A stretch of DNA of 64,000 nt from Agapanthus africanus (lineage: Eukaryota; Streptophyta; Magnoliopsida; Asparagales; Amaryllidaceae), in contig CM057340.1 in NCBI GenBank assembly GCA_030015575.1, forward strand, positions 754,361,632-754,425,631, in the 5' to 3' direction. Position 1 is the stretch's first letter; each line of letters opens with the position of its first letter. Of this stretch, positions 20,166 to 32,340 are shown piece by piece. A model generated the notes under the pieces. It was given only the letters and a program-made list of their open reading frames with translations. It was not told where the DNA came from and ran no database searches. A program made the translations under genes and the position numbers.

Positions 20166-21113
20166 TTTCCTTTACCATTGTTATTTTGAAGGTCCTTATT
20201 TGAGGAGAAAGGCTCGTGGCCCATTTGGGCAAGTTTATCTATCAGACCCTAGAAGGTGGTTGGTTTGAAGAATGTTATGAACTGGAACACCGTCGTTTGA
20301 GGATCTAGGGTCCTGATGAACATGCCCACGGCGGAAGATTCTTCAATGCATTGTTCGCACTTAGACCATAGGTTCAGCCACCGGATCGTGTATTGGACCC
20401 AAATTTCACCCGGCTTTACCCTGGCATTGATTAATGCTGTGATTGGAGTACGTTCGCTCGCGCTGGCGAACCACTGTGTGAACAGCAGTTCCATCTCTGT
20501 GAATGTTTTCACGGAGTCATTTGGGAGCTCCGAGTACCATTCAAAGGCCGTTTCTGGCAGGCTGCCAATGAACTGGCGAAGCAACAGTTTGTTTTCGCCT
20601 CCAGTATTGCCGCACAGAGCTCTAAATTGCGCGACGTGCTGATGAGGGTTGCCTGTCCCTTTGTATACATGGAATTTGGGGATCATATATTCCGACGGGT
20701 ACTTGATCTGATCATACCATTCTAGATACAGTCGCCCAGTTCTGACGATTTGGCCAGCAGGTTCATTAGCTTGATAAGATCTTATTTGTTGAGCAATATA
20801 ATCATCAAGGGCGGGCTTGGAGATCGTTTCCACCTTGGCTGCTGATAAGGCCGAAGGAGGGTTTGATGTTTTCCCCCTGTCATCCTCGACGATTATCGGC
20901 GGATTTTCGGCCGGGGGTTCTGGCTGGATCATCATTCCAACCACGTCTTGGAATAAGAGAGCCATCTGCTTTATGTTAGCAGCTTGTTCGGCGGCTTCCT
21001 TGTCCTTTCTCTCAAGCACCCTTCGCAGGAACTCTGTATCAGTCTCCTACTCTTTGCGCTTTTCGAATTCTTTGTCCGGACTTTCTTTCCGTCCGGTAAG
21101 TGTTGCCATTGAA
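20166..21113 (-). pseudogene. Tat1 gag core
   Basis: The frame 21019-20249 encodes LERKDKEAAEQAANIKQMAL (coiled coil) and the gag core (MIPKFHVYKGTGNPHQHVAQ, FEWYSELPNDS, LFTQWFASASERTP). Upstream, a TAG near 21050 interrupts it, and similarity to Tat2 stops at about 21113. It is part of the particle-forming protein. Confidence 0.85.
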
Positions 21114-21388
21114 AAGTTGTGTCGAGTACGCCAGTGGAAAGTGAATGATTTGTGATAGTGAACAATGCAGTGAAAAGTGAATAAAACAGTGTTATTAGTG
21201 TGTACTTGTACACAACTAGCCCCATAGTTATAGTTATTGAAACTTGTGGAAAAATAGGAAAACGAAGTGGAAAGGAACTTTTATTTAGCGAGATTAGTAA
21301 TTTAGAGGATGATCATTCGAACAACGACTCTTATATATATTAGGTTTGGACTTAGCGATCCGGCTGACAGGGTTATGTCCCAGGTAAC
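21114..21388. other. Unassigned segment between Tat1 gag and Tekay LTR
   Basis: 275 bp without similarity to Tat2. It is present again at about 39015-39289 because of the duplication. It contains a TATATATA run (21332-21339) and is AT-rich. It may be remnant leader or LTR of Tat1, or an older insertion. Confidence 0.5.
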
Positions 21389-23910
21389 TGTAACACCCTA
21401 GTTCGTTATACATGCCTGATTCGATTATTTTATTTATCGTGTGGTTATTTTCTTGATTTTATTATTTTTTGACTGCGGATAGTGTTTTGGGTATCTGTGC
21501 TTGGTATCAGACCCGATCCGCATACTTGAAATCCGTCTTGATTCCTGCTTATAATTTATCCCTGCTTATGCTGAGAATCCGTGTACTCTCGTGTTCTATA
21601 TCCTGTATACCTGCATTATATCCGGTATTTGCATTTTTTTAATAATACAATTATAATTAAATAATATATTTTAAAAATATCTAGCATGGCCTGCATCATA
21701 CCCCTGACCCTGTGGTGGCATCTGTACAACTTGTTCTCGTTCCATTCAGTGAAACGGACTCGTTTGGATAGCTACATGCACGCTGCGTGTATCCATTCTT
21801 GGGGGTATGCATTTTCGTTACCCAGATATCCTATTTTGTTTTTGGTTGACACGTATATTATCCGTATTTTTAAACCATAATTTTAGACCCGATCCGGACA
21901 TGTTTTGGAATATTTTTGTATTAGCCAAAAACTCAAATTTTCCTGATATTATATTCCTTAAAATATATTCGGTTCATAATATACGATTTTATATTTTTTA
22001 AAGAAAATATCTTTTTAAAATCTTTAAATCCTAACAACTAACCAATCTCTCTGTGTCTCTCTCTTCACATATATTATTTATATATATTTTTATATTATTT
22101 TCAAAAACCTAAACCCATACCTCACGTCCCTCTCTCTCTCCTCATTTCTATTCTTCTTCCTCCGCTGCCTCTCGCCGTGAGAACCCACGCCTCGCGCTCA
22201 CCCCGTCTCGCCGTCGTCGACTCAACCATCACCACCACCTCTCTGCTCTCTCCTCTCTTCTTCCCTGCATAGGAACCCTGACCCACTGCAACCCATCACT
22301 CGAACCGCACCTGCAACCCATCGCCTCCCCTGCACCATTGCCACGCCGGAGCTCTGACCCCTGTCAGCCTCACCTCTCGCCACCACTTCTTTCCCTCCCT
22401 CCTCTCCCCTGCAAACTCCCCAACGTGAAACCCCGAAAACTGCAACCTCACCCAACCTCGCTGCAACCTCCGACCTCGCCTGCACCCTTGCCGGAGCTCC
22501 GACCCCGTCGCTTCCGCGCACTCGACACCACCTCAAACCATTCTCCTCTCATCTCACCTGCAAACCCACAACCCTAGCACCCGTGGCCACTGTCATCGCC
22601 ATGGATCTCACCGTCGATGGCCCACCATCGTCGTCGTCGTCTCACCTGCCTCGCCTCTGTCCCCAAATACCAAACCACAGACAAACTTCTTCTTCTTCTT
22701 CTTTTCTTCTCTTTACTTTCTTGATTCCGTTTCCTGGTGATCGCCGGAGCCGTGCTCGTCGCCGACGATCCGGGAAATTCAGTAGACGTTCCCAGCCAGC
22801 GTGGTCGTGTTCTTGCTTTGCTTAGTTCAGTTCTGTACGCTCGTGTGTGTATTGCGACGTTTACTCGACGTCGAATGTGGCGTACACACCCCGTCGTAAG
22901 ACCCGATCAGGCAAGTTTATCTTGCTACATGCTATACTACTATATTTTGCATTCATGCGAATAATAATATTACATATTGTTTAGTTATGCATCCTGTGTT
23001 ATCGTTTTACATTTTACAATATCCGTTCGCATCCGTACAATTTATTATATATCTAGTTGTATGGTAGATCATATTATTTCATATTACTGTTATATTAGCA
23101 CCCCATGCTTGATACTGTGCATCTTATGTAATCATGGAGTTGTAGATGTAATCCCTGATAGATACCATGCGTCCGTGTTTCACTGTGCATCCGTACTTTT
23201 ATCATGATTTGATACTTGCTACATTTTACTATTGGGCATTCATTTGATACACTGTGCACCGCCTGACATGACCTGATACACCACTGCTTGACTTGATACC
23301 TGATATTGTTTCTAATGCCGACAATCCTAACTTGTTGTCCCAATGGACGTATCATGTTGTCTATTCAGACAAAACTTATACCTGCTTGATTCCGTGTTGG
23401 TATTAGCTCCAGATTTATCAATACCTGACTTGAACACATAACTTGGGGGTAAGGAGAAATCAATGATGAAACCTGACTTATAACTCAACAGTTCGACGCT
23501 TATACTGATCAGTTTTGGGGGGTAGCCCAGTCCCGGGATAATGCTGCTAACATCATTCGTCTGTACATGTTTCCTGTTTTGTGCTTAGTGGCACATCTCG
23601 GATTCAGCCCCGAGAGTCTGGACCGTGGTCCCGGGTATGCACGGGATACTATTGAGTTACATCGACGATTCATTAAATTGATTTCAAAGACTTGAGAGTA
23701 ATTAACCCAGTAGCATAGATTACTCACCGCATGCACGTACACTTCATTGTTCCATATTCGTGTTACTGTTATACACTCATTACTGTTCATACTCATGCCT
23801 GCATATCTTGTTACCTCCTGATTATATTTTATTGTTTGATATAATGACGCACTAACGTCTGCGTTTTGCATGGCCCAGACCCTCTGTCTCTTTCGCAGGC
23901 TGATCAGGAG
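21389..23910 (+). mobile_element. Tekay-type LTR, truncated (copy A)
   Basis: It starts TGTAACACCCTAGTTCG and matches the complete LTR at 39290-41793, but is cut at the duplication junction 23911. It carries a CT-rich leader-like block (22130-22600) whose open frames are compositional. About 358 bp at 23541-23898 are absent from the copy at 39290. Confidence 0.9.
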
Positions 23911-25099
23911 TACTTAGATCCGGCTTAAACCAAAGCCCACCAGTATTATCTGTCCGAAATATGACATGTGCACAAGTGCACGTGCATTTTCGAACCCTGC
24001 CATAAAACCATACGGCCTCCACAACGTTTCTCCCAAACTTGGAAAACTATCTGTGGGGGACTCTAATGACTCATCAGTACCCTGGCAGTGGGTTTAACCA
24101 CAAGCACGTCAGCGGCACTAGCTGTGCGTAACGGCTGCCCATGTACTGACCAAAAGGGAAGCTGATGAGCGAACTCATCCTGGAACCCTGTTGAGCCTAA
24201 CAGTGACAATATACATACAGTCCGGTCCGTTCGTCTATGAGTATCGCATATCGGGCCTAAGGGGCTGGTAACGTCAGACCCCCAATAGCGGTATAAGTCG
24301 TGTCGGAGAGTAGCCCTGAACACCCTGAGAAACTACTGGAATATCTACCAGTAATTCTCACCAGCCTTGGCCAAGGACTTGGTGTAATAGCTCTCCTAGA
24401 CACAACGCGATCTCACCTCCAATACCGGGAGAGACGAATCCCCTGCCAATCCGCTCACTTGCCTCCATGTGGCTCGGGACTGTACCCAACTAAAACTTGT
24501 TTGCATGACTCCTTTGAGCCGTGGTAGGGTAGTAATCTAAGCACAGTGGGAACTCACACGAGACAAATGACGAGCTCAGGTCGATGAACTAACATCTACA
24601 CATGTCACCAAGGAACTGCTATCTGACGCTAGGTATAAATACCAACTAGCAGGTTCCCGGCGAGTCTTGTCCGGTGTACTCATAACCCAATGAGCACCTG
24701 TATACATCTTAGGTGATCCAACTGACACCAATGGCTTGTGAGACCGGCCATCGTCCCTCGTCGGGGTCTCGACTGTATACACTAGTCTACTCCGGAGTAT
24801 CGATGCCCTGTCTCGAAACTCCTATGACTAGGGACCACTTTTAAGGATGTGCTTATAGACTACCCATCTCTCACGTATATGATTGCCATCCTACTGTTGG
24901 TAGTCAGGCAGGATCCTAAGGGCTCTATCAACATGTAATAGTGATCATGTCACCTAAAGCTGTACACGACTGATAAAGGCAAACCAGATAGCATAATATC
25001 ATCTTGAGTAAAACTGTCCAACCGGTATAGGTCTTCCTCAATCATTGCAATCACGTACCTGCGATCCAATAATTGACTTTGAGGGTACTATATCCAACA
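23911..25099 (-). mobile_element. Copia LTR fragment (duplicated)
   Basis: Copy of 16257-17445, beginning inside the LTR at the duplication junction and ending ATATCCAACA with GATGT following, exactly as at 17445. Confidence 0.92.
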
Positions 25100-28000
25100 G
25101 ATGTGTTATCGATCATCAGCTCGGTAACAGGTATTGGGAAGTCATCTTTCGGGTAAACTTTGTTGAGCTCCCGAAAATCCACACAAATATGCACCGTCCC
25201 ATTTTTCTTCATCACTGGAATGATGTTATCGATCATAGCCGGAGTCGATTAGTTTCTTGACTTCAGCGTTGATACTCATCTCAAGTTCGAGCCATATTCT
25301 TCTTGGCACTTGTTTGACTGGATTTATATCTGGCGATATGGCCAGTGTATGTACTGCCACCTTTGGATTTAGACCCGGCATCTCGGAATAGTTCCAGATG
25401 AACCACTCTTTATACTTCTTGAGCACGTCTTTTAATATGGCTACATGTTTTTCAGATAGCAGTTCACTGACGAACGTTGGCCTCGGATCATTTTCCGTCC
25501 CTAAGTCAATTTTTCTTAGGTTGTCCGCCGTGGTGTGTATCCCATCTTCCAGCTCTTTTAGTACTGGTGGAAACTCTGAGATCACCTCATTCTCCTCTTC
25601 AATTGGAAAGCACCCTGAAGAGGTCATTCATAGTCTCATGCCCTCCCTCTTTTGAGAGTGTTATCATAGGGCAAGTACGAGTTTGCTTCTATTCTTTATG
25701 TTGAGCTGGTCCTATCCTCATGGTATAAGTCCTTTTTGGCTCATACTTTTGCGGCGGGGTTACCCTCCAGCAGTCGGATAAAGCAAACATGCCTTGCTGA
25801 TACCGGTCTTCTACCCAGTTTTTGAAGGTGAAGCAGTCTTCAAGGAGATGACCTATTACTCGTTGATAGGAGCAATAATCCGGATGATAGATCTTGTTTA
25901 TTTGTTCGGGGTGCCAATACTCCGGAAGTGTCATCATTTGGTGCTTCATGACAAGGTTGAACATTTTCCTTGTTTTGTCTTGTCTTGGGGGAAGGAGTAT
26001 TCCCGACCCATCTTCTTTATAAAGGACGGGCTCCAACCAAGTTTTTCTTAATTGTATGGCGTCTGTGACCCGCTTTGTTGTTTTCGAACGTTGTTTGCAT
26101 TCTTTGCCCTGTTTTTGCCTCTATTTCGGGATTTCCCCTTTTCACGAGAACATACAATGGGCCGGGGATGAAGAGCATTATAGTATATCTTCTCCAAAGT
26201 TTGCCGGCTAAGACGCTGCGTTCTGGCCTTTTCATAAATGGTCATTTTGCGGCTGTGATTGTCCCGGCTCTTTTGACAAGCTTCTTTTATCAACTTGTCA
26301 ATTTGTTCTTCTAGCGACGGACTTAATATTTTTAGAGCGGGATCTCGCTCCGATTTGACGTCACGGCTACTTGGAAGATAGTTTTCCTCTTCACTGGAAC
26401 TGTTTATGACGCGGCAACTGTGGACTGCTCTCTTTCTTAGACCGAATGTATCTAAGCCTGGTTGTCTCCATCTTCCCGTTGGGCATTTTTCGCCGAGTCT
26501 CGGGAATGTCCCAAATTTATTTGTAGAATTGGGCTTGTCAAATAGTTTGCTCGAGGGGTATACCTTGACATCTTAACAGCCTTCTCAATCCCTCCGTGTA
26601 ATATCTTGGCAGATGGATTGGTTGAAACCCGTCGAGTGCAAAATCGGTATCATGCCAGACTTTTTTTCTACATTTATCACCGTAGATTGGTAGAAGCGGA
26701 TTGCTTTTTCACCTCTTCGCCTAGGAGGTACGTAAAAAGTTTGCAGTTCTTATGCGCTGTATATATGGAGTGCATCAAGTTTCTTGTAATGCCGAGGCGG
26801 AGCCATTGTGATTTGCAGACTCTGATTTGCTCCGGCGAAGGTTTGCATTGACGGACGGCTGGAGAACACTGCATTGGTCTCGTCCTCAGAGTCACTGCCA
26901 AAAACCAGAATAGGAGTAGATGGTCCGGGCTTATTGTTTTCTTTCTGGGGTTGCCCCGAGTAGACTATTTCTTTGTCTTCCTCGGTATCGCTCCCAAAGA
27001 TGGTGATAGTGGCGATGGATTTCGGTGTCCTTTGATGAGTCATTTTCCTCATCGTTGTCAGTATCTTTGTCCTCAAGAATATACTTGAGGAACTCTTCGA
27101 GAGTAACCGGTGTCCACGCCTTCTGGTTTTACTCTTCCAGCGCGTCAATGTATTTTTTAGATCCGTGTGCTTGTCATCATAATCGGCAGGTTGCACAGGC
27201 TTCTTGGTCTTCTTCTTTCTCTTCGAAGACTTTGAAGGATTGACTTAGGGTTTTTTCCCCTCGTCAACAATTTTCGGTGCGAGACGTGGTTTCAGCATCC
27301 CTTCGATGATTTCGGGTTCAAGTAGGCTTTTCCACCTGACTGCCGGACATGCTTGTAGATCCTTGATATTATTTTGGTTTTTGCTGAAAGAACGACTTTC
27401 CATGGAGTTTCTAACACAAGTGAGCATGATACCCCCTGCGCGTCCACCTTTTTGGGAGTATGCTTCTGGGGTGGGTTTACCCTCCAGTTATCAAACGGCG
27501 CAAATTTCCCCCGTTGATACCGGTCTTCAACCCAGTTCTTGAAGACGTAGCAATCTTCAATTGGATGGCTCACCATTCTGTGATAGGAGCAATAATTAGG
27601 GTTGTTAATGTCACCGAGTTGTGGTAGACGCCACGGGTCTGGCAATGTGATGAGTTTATTACGCACTGCCAATTCGAATAGTCTCCTCGTTTTGTCATGG
27701 GGGAATGAGTAAACGCGCCCTAGACTTTCCTCTAAGGATGGGCACGGATACGCATTGTTTTGGCGAGCAGCCGGTTTTGGGTCGCTTGGTTGTTATTGTT
27801 GTGTTGGCAACGAAGGCCACTTTCCTTTACCATTGTTATTTTGAAGGTCCTTATTTGAGGAGGAAGGCTCGTGGCCCATTTGGGCAAGTTTATCTATCAG
27901 AGCCTAGAAGGTGGTTGGTTTGAAGAATGTCATGAACTGGGACACCGTCGTTTGAGGATCAAGGGTCCTGATGAACATACCCACGACGGAAGATTCTTCA

Positions 28001-28512
28001 ATGCATTGGTCGCACTTAGACCATAGGTTCAGCCACCGGATCGCGTATTGGACCTAAATTTCACCCGGCTTTACCCTGGCATTGATTAATGCTGTGATTG
28101 GAGTACGTTCGCTCGCGCTGGCGAACCACTGTGTGAACAGCAGTTCCATCTCTGTGAATGTTTTCACGGAGTCATTTGGGAGCTCCGAGTACCATTCAAA
28201 GGCCGTTTCTGGCAGGCTGCCAATGAACTGGCGAAGCAACAGTTTGTTTTCGCCTCCAGTATTGCCGCACAGAGCTCTAAATTGCGCGACGTGCTGATGA
28301 GGGTTGCCTGTCCCTTTGTATACATGGAATTTGGGGATCATATATTCCGATGGGTACTTGATCTGATCATACCAGTCTAGATACAGTCGCCCAGTTCTGA
28401 CGATTTGGCCAGCAGTTTCATTAGCTTGATAAGATCTTATTTGTTGAGCAATATAATCATCAAGGGCGGGATTGGAGATCGTTTCCACCTTGGCTGCTGA
28501 TAAGGCCAAAGG
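25100..28512 (-). pseudogene. Tat1 copy B: RT N-half, knuckle modules, linker and gag core
   Basis: Duplicate of 17446-20846. Minus-strand order: gag core 28509-28054 (stop at the Ile of KPGEI), gag C-terminus with the CSYHRMVSHPIEDC knuckle (27672-27292), linker with FGSDTEEDKE and FGSDSEDETN (27427-26750), pre-RT module CSYQRVIGHLLEDC (26293-25689; here the Arg codon is intact where copy A has a stop), and RT fingers (25627-25051). The gag is cut at 28512 by the copia insertion and resumes at 38754. Confidence 0.87.
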
Positions 28513-30770
28513 TGTAAGTGCACGGCGGCGCCCCGGCCGTCAATCCGACGGCCAAAAGCGGAAGCGGTGAAAAACTTTAAATTTTCTTAAACTGGCAAAC
28601 CGCCGCGCACTACTACCCGGATCGAACCATTAATTAGTCCTAAATAACAATAAGATGAGAAAGAGATATACCGACGATCCAAGTCCTCCGGTCTTCTCAT
28701 CATCGTCCGGATCTCCTGCGGAATGTCCCGTCTCCTCCTCGTCGCCGGAAGTGCACCACATCGCCTACATCGTTTACGGGCTCCCACCTCAATGCCGAGG
28801 CAACTCGGGCACGAAGCCGGCTACTCGACGTGCCCAAGATTTGCTGTAGAATATAATGTGGATTACATGTCTCATTTGGGATTATGGAGTTGCCTTTTGG
28901 TGGAGGAAATGATATGAGAACAATGTGGAGGGACTTGTGGGATTTTACAAAAGCAAAAGAGCAAAAATCCCACATGCAAAAATTTGGACAGCCCCTAATG
29001 CTTTGGCCGGCCATCTCAAGGTGAATGGAGAGAATGGAGTGAGTGGGAGAGTGAATCAAATGGGAGCCATTCTCATCTAATACAAAAAAAGAGAGAGAGG
29101 AAAGCTATCATGCAAAAGAAATGATAGTAAGGAAAATCCAACACTCAAAGCAACAATCATCACTCCAAAAGTCATGCCATCATCAACAACCATGATGATA
29201 AAGAAAGTCAAGCAATCATGAGTTTATGAAGTCAAATGATGGGACAAGTATCATGACATGATAATATGCAAAGACCCCCTCCACAAATGCTTATTTGCAA
29301 CAATGCAAATAAGCCCTCCTCCACCAATCTTCGGCCAATGAACGGAACAATGGAAATCGGCCGAAACGGAAAGCAAACTGGCAACTCCAGAAAACTGGTC
29401 CCGTAATAAATTACAGGAAAACCCCGATACTGTGCATACACACCCGTATTTGTATTCCGACCGAAATACAAATGCAATGAGACAAAATCTACACTGTACT
29501 ATACTAGGATCCGGCTTATACCAAAGCCGGCTAGTATTATCCGTTCGATCCTGATCTGTGCAATACCGCACGTATCTGATCGAACCCTGCCATATAACCA
29601 TACGGCCTATAGTACAGACTGTCCGATCCTGATCCGTGCAATACCGCACGTATCTGATCGGACCCTGCCATATCTCCATACGGCCTCTACAACCTTTCGC
29701 CCGAAAGCTGAGTAACTGAATGTGGGGGACTCTAAAGACTCGTCAACACCTCGGTTGTGGATTTAACCACTAGCACGTCAGAGGTATAAGCCAATACGTA
29801 ACGGGCTACCAGGTATTGACTAAAAGGGACGTCTGTGAGCGAACTCAGTCTGACACCCTACTGAGCCTGTCAGTGACAATATCCGTACAGTCCGGTCCGT
29901 TCGTCTATGAGCATCGCATGGCGGGCCTAGGGGGTTGGTAAAAGTCAGACCCCTAAAAGCGGTACAAGTCGTGTCGGAGTGTAGCCCAGAACACCCTGAG
30001 ATACTACTGGAATACCTACCAGTAAATCTCCTTGCCTTGGCCAAGGACTTTGTGTAATGGCTCTCCTAGACACAGCACGACCTCACCCCCAATACCGGGA
30101 GAGACGAACCCCTGAAGATACGCTCACTGCCTCCATGTGGCTCGGGACTGTACCCAACTAAAACCTGTTTGCACGACTCCTTTGAGCCGTGGTAGGGTAG
30201 TAATCAAAGTACAGTGGGAACTCACACGAGACAAATGACGATCCCCAGGTCGATGAACTAACCTGCACACATGTCACCAGGGAACTGCCATCTGACGTCT
30301 GGTATATGACCAACTAGCATGTTCCCGGCGAGTCCTGTCCGGTGTACTCATAACCCAATGAGCACCTGTATACATCTTAGGTGATCCTACTGACACCAGT
30401 GGCTTGTGAGACCGGCCACCGCCGCTCGTCGGGGTCTCGACTGTATACACTAGTCTACTAATGGAGTATCGATGCCCTGTCTCGAAACTCACACGACTAG
30501 GGACCATTTAAGGATATGCTTATAGACCCCCAGCTCCCACTTATATGATCGCCCTCATACTGCTGGTGGTCAAGCAAGAATCCTAGGGGCTCTATCAACG
30601 TGTAATAGCGACGTGTCAGGTCACCTAAAGCAGTACACGATGATAAAGGTAAACCAGATAGCATACTATCATCTCGAGTAAGACTGTCCTACCGGGATAG
30701 GTCCTCCCTCAATTATTACAATCACATACCTGTGACCTAATAATTGACTCTGAGGGCACTATCTCCAACA
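28513..30770 (-). mobile_element. 3' LTR of the complete copia element (2,258 bp)
   Basis: Plus strand TGTAAGTGCACGG...CTATCTCCAACA. It contains an internal tandem duplication (about 29545-29606 and 29626-29690) around GTGCAATACCGCAC. I count about nine differences from the other LTR (for example near 28626, 28839, 29247, 29932, 30423 and 30710), including one single-base indel. Confidence 0.93.
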
Positions 30771-30849
30771 ATCTCCCACTTGCACTCAAGGCTAATTATT
30801 GCGATGTCGCATACTCACAGCCCGTGTGATACCGAACATCCAACTCCTC

Positions 30850-31720
30850 TACTAGTCTGTCTCACAAAGCTCGTTTGCGGAACTATTGCGTTCGAGGAAT
30901 AGCCTCAGTGAGTGGATCCGCTTAGTTGTTTCTTTCTATGTCTCTCTATATCTCAAGTTCGCGGAGAAAGCCATCTCCCGAAAAGAGCAATACCTGTCTC
31001 AGAATATGTCTGGATGTCTGATGGGACCTAGCTCATAAATGAACTCCAAATCCAAACTTCTTAGACTGTATCGTCAACTGAACTTAATCAGTATCCTGCG
31101 CGCCATGCCTCCCTCAGTATTGCCTTGGACCACCTGTCCAAAATACTGCCCCTCATCAGAAGGAAAACTATAACTCTGACAACCTGCTTGTCGTCCATGT
31201 CACCTTGGAAGCCTGGAATGATAACTGTCTCCTGAATGAGGCTGTCGTTATCATCTCCCTAGAACATCCACTTATGTTCTAAAACTGCTTCCGACTGTTT
31301 CTCCAGGATTGGATTAATGTCAACTTATTGCATTTAGTGCAAGAACAACATCTGGTGTGGTACTTGACATCTCACGATTGACTCAATTGCCTGAGCAAGT
31401 GATCTGCCAATCATGCCCGTCCCTCTCCCCTTTAGTCTGTAAGACACCTTTGGAGAGGGTGACTCCATTACCTGCAGGTACACTACCGTGCCAGGAGTCG
31501 TCCATCCTAAATACTCTTAGAATGCTGTCAAGTACCCTGATTGGGAAACCACCCAAATCTAGATCTAAGACCATAGATCTAGTAACCAGTATGTCTGATA
31601 TAAAATCCATTTCCTTTGTGGAGAAACAACTGTGTGACGACCAAAGTATAACCGATCGTAGTGTAGGAGTTTCTTTTCCTACTCTGTGTATATCATCCAA
31701 ATACCAGGATATCACACCCT
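30850..31720 (-). pseudogene. Copia RT C-terminus and RNase H remnant
   Basis: Read on the minus strand, 31715-31383 shows YLDDIHRVGKE (copia YVDD box), FSTKEMDFISDILVTRSM, then DSILRVFRMDDS and VTLSKGVLQTKGERD, a decayed version of the copia RT segment that follows YVDD. Further down, GFQGDMDDKQ and, near 30900, ADPLTEAIPR recall the RNase H domain and its ADPLTK end. There are many stops and frame changes. The plus-strand frame at 31357-31818 is its shadow. Confidence 0.75.
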
Positions 31721-31879
31721 ACTACCTTCTCAACAGATCCATCCCCTATTCTGATGAAGTCAAACCCATGACAGTCACGTCAGAAATAGATGATCTATCT
31801 CCGCTACATCTGCTCTAGTCTATAAATAGACATAAGCAACCTGTCCACCAATGCTTCCGCTGCTCCCACTGACTACGAA

Positions 31880-32340
31880 AACCTTCTGGCAGAGTCGTAC
31901 ACTTCTAAAACTGGTTTAGAACGACGCTATACTCATTCTCCCGCCGGGTCTCGTAACCTGGAACAACAGCAATGGTAATTGTGGGTAAACAAGAACTTCC
32001 CTGTCACCGTCCTTGAGGCTACCATAGTGCCTCTCGGGTGCCTGAAGTTACCCACCTTATCTGCGGAGTGGCCAATGGAATGTCAATCCAGATTGAATCT
32101 TTAGGTTCCTTATCAAATCTTCAGTAATCGTTTGTGGTTCTGGAATCACTTCCAGTTCTACCATACTCCCACTACTGTTTTCTGAAAAAATCCATCTTTA
32201 ATAAAACTGTGGCGAGTCTAGAACAATATTGCTATTGTTCATCCAGATGGTAGAAAGTCAACCCTCGTCATAGCCTGGGTCAACCCACAAACAGCCATTA
32301 CAGAAACGTGCCTTGAGTTGTCCAGTGTCTGGTTTTAATC
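31880..32340 (-). pseudogene. Copia integrase C-terminus / RT N-terminus remnant
   Basis: Homologous to the clearer copy at 62740-63126, where the minus strand encodes DIFLENSSGSMVELEVIPEP, recalling the segment after copia integrase that precedes RT. Broken in several frames. Confidence 0.55.

Larger units (their letters stand above)
12214..21113 (-). mobile_element. Tat1: decayed minus-strand Tat-type element, copy A
   Basis: Minus-strand gag, knuckle modules, RT, RNase H, second RNase H and integrase are recognisable in order from 21113 down to 12496, matching plus-strand Tat2 (50517-59497) module by module. A solo copia LTR (15407-17445) splits the RT. The stretch that encodes the protease in Tat2 (about 53650-55080) is missing here: linker sequences on both sides of it are fused in the 19096-19773 region. 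Neither LTR is identified. The part from 16257 rightwards is duplicated at 23911. Confidence 0.85.
16257..23910. repeat. Tandem segmental duplication, unit 1 (7,654 bp)
   Basis: Positions 16257-23910 (3' part of the copia LTR, Tat1 RT to gag, Tekay LTR) correspond to 23911 onward at a constant offset of 7,654 (for example 17391/25045, 18140/25794, 19096/26750). The unit 1/unit 2 junction reads ...CAGGAG TACTT AGATCC.... TACTT is shared by the Tekay LTR (41459-41463) and the copia LTR (16257-16261), a 5-bp microhomology. Confidence 0.92.

Noticed and set aside
22222..22825. Proline/serine-rich and Arg-rich frames in the Tekay LTR
   Set aside because: They follow from a CT-rich tract, recur in all LTR copies and overlap on both strands.
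31357..31818. Plus-strand 153-codon frame in the copia interior
   Set aside because: It is antisense to the recognisable copia RT remnant.
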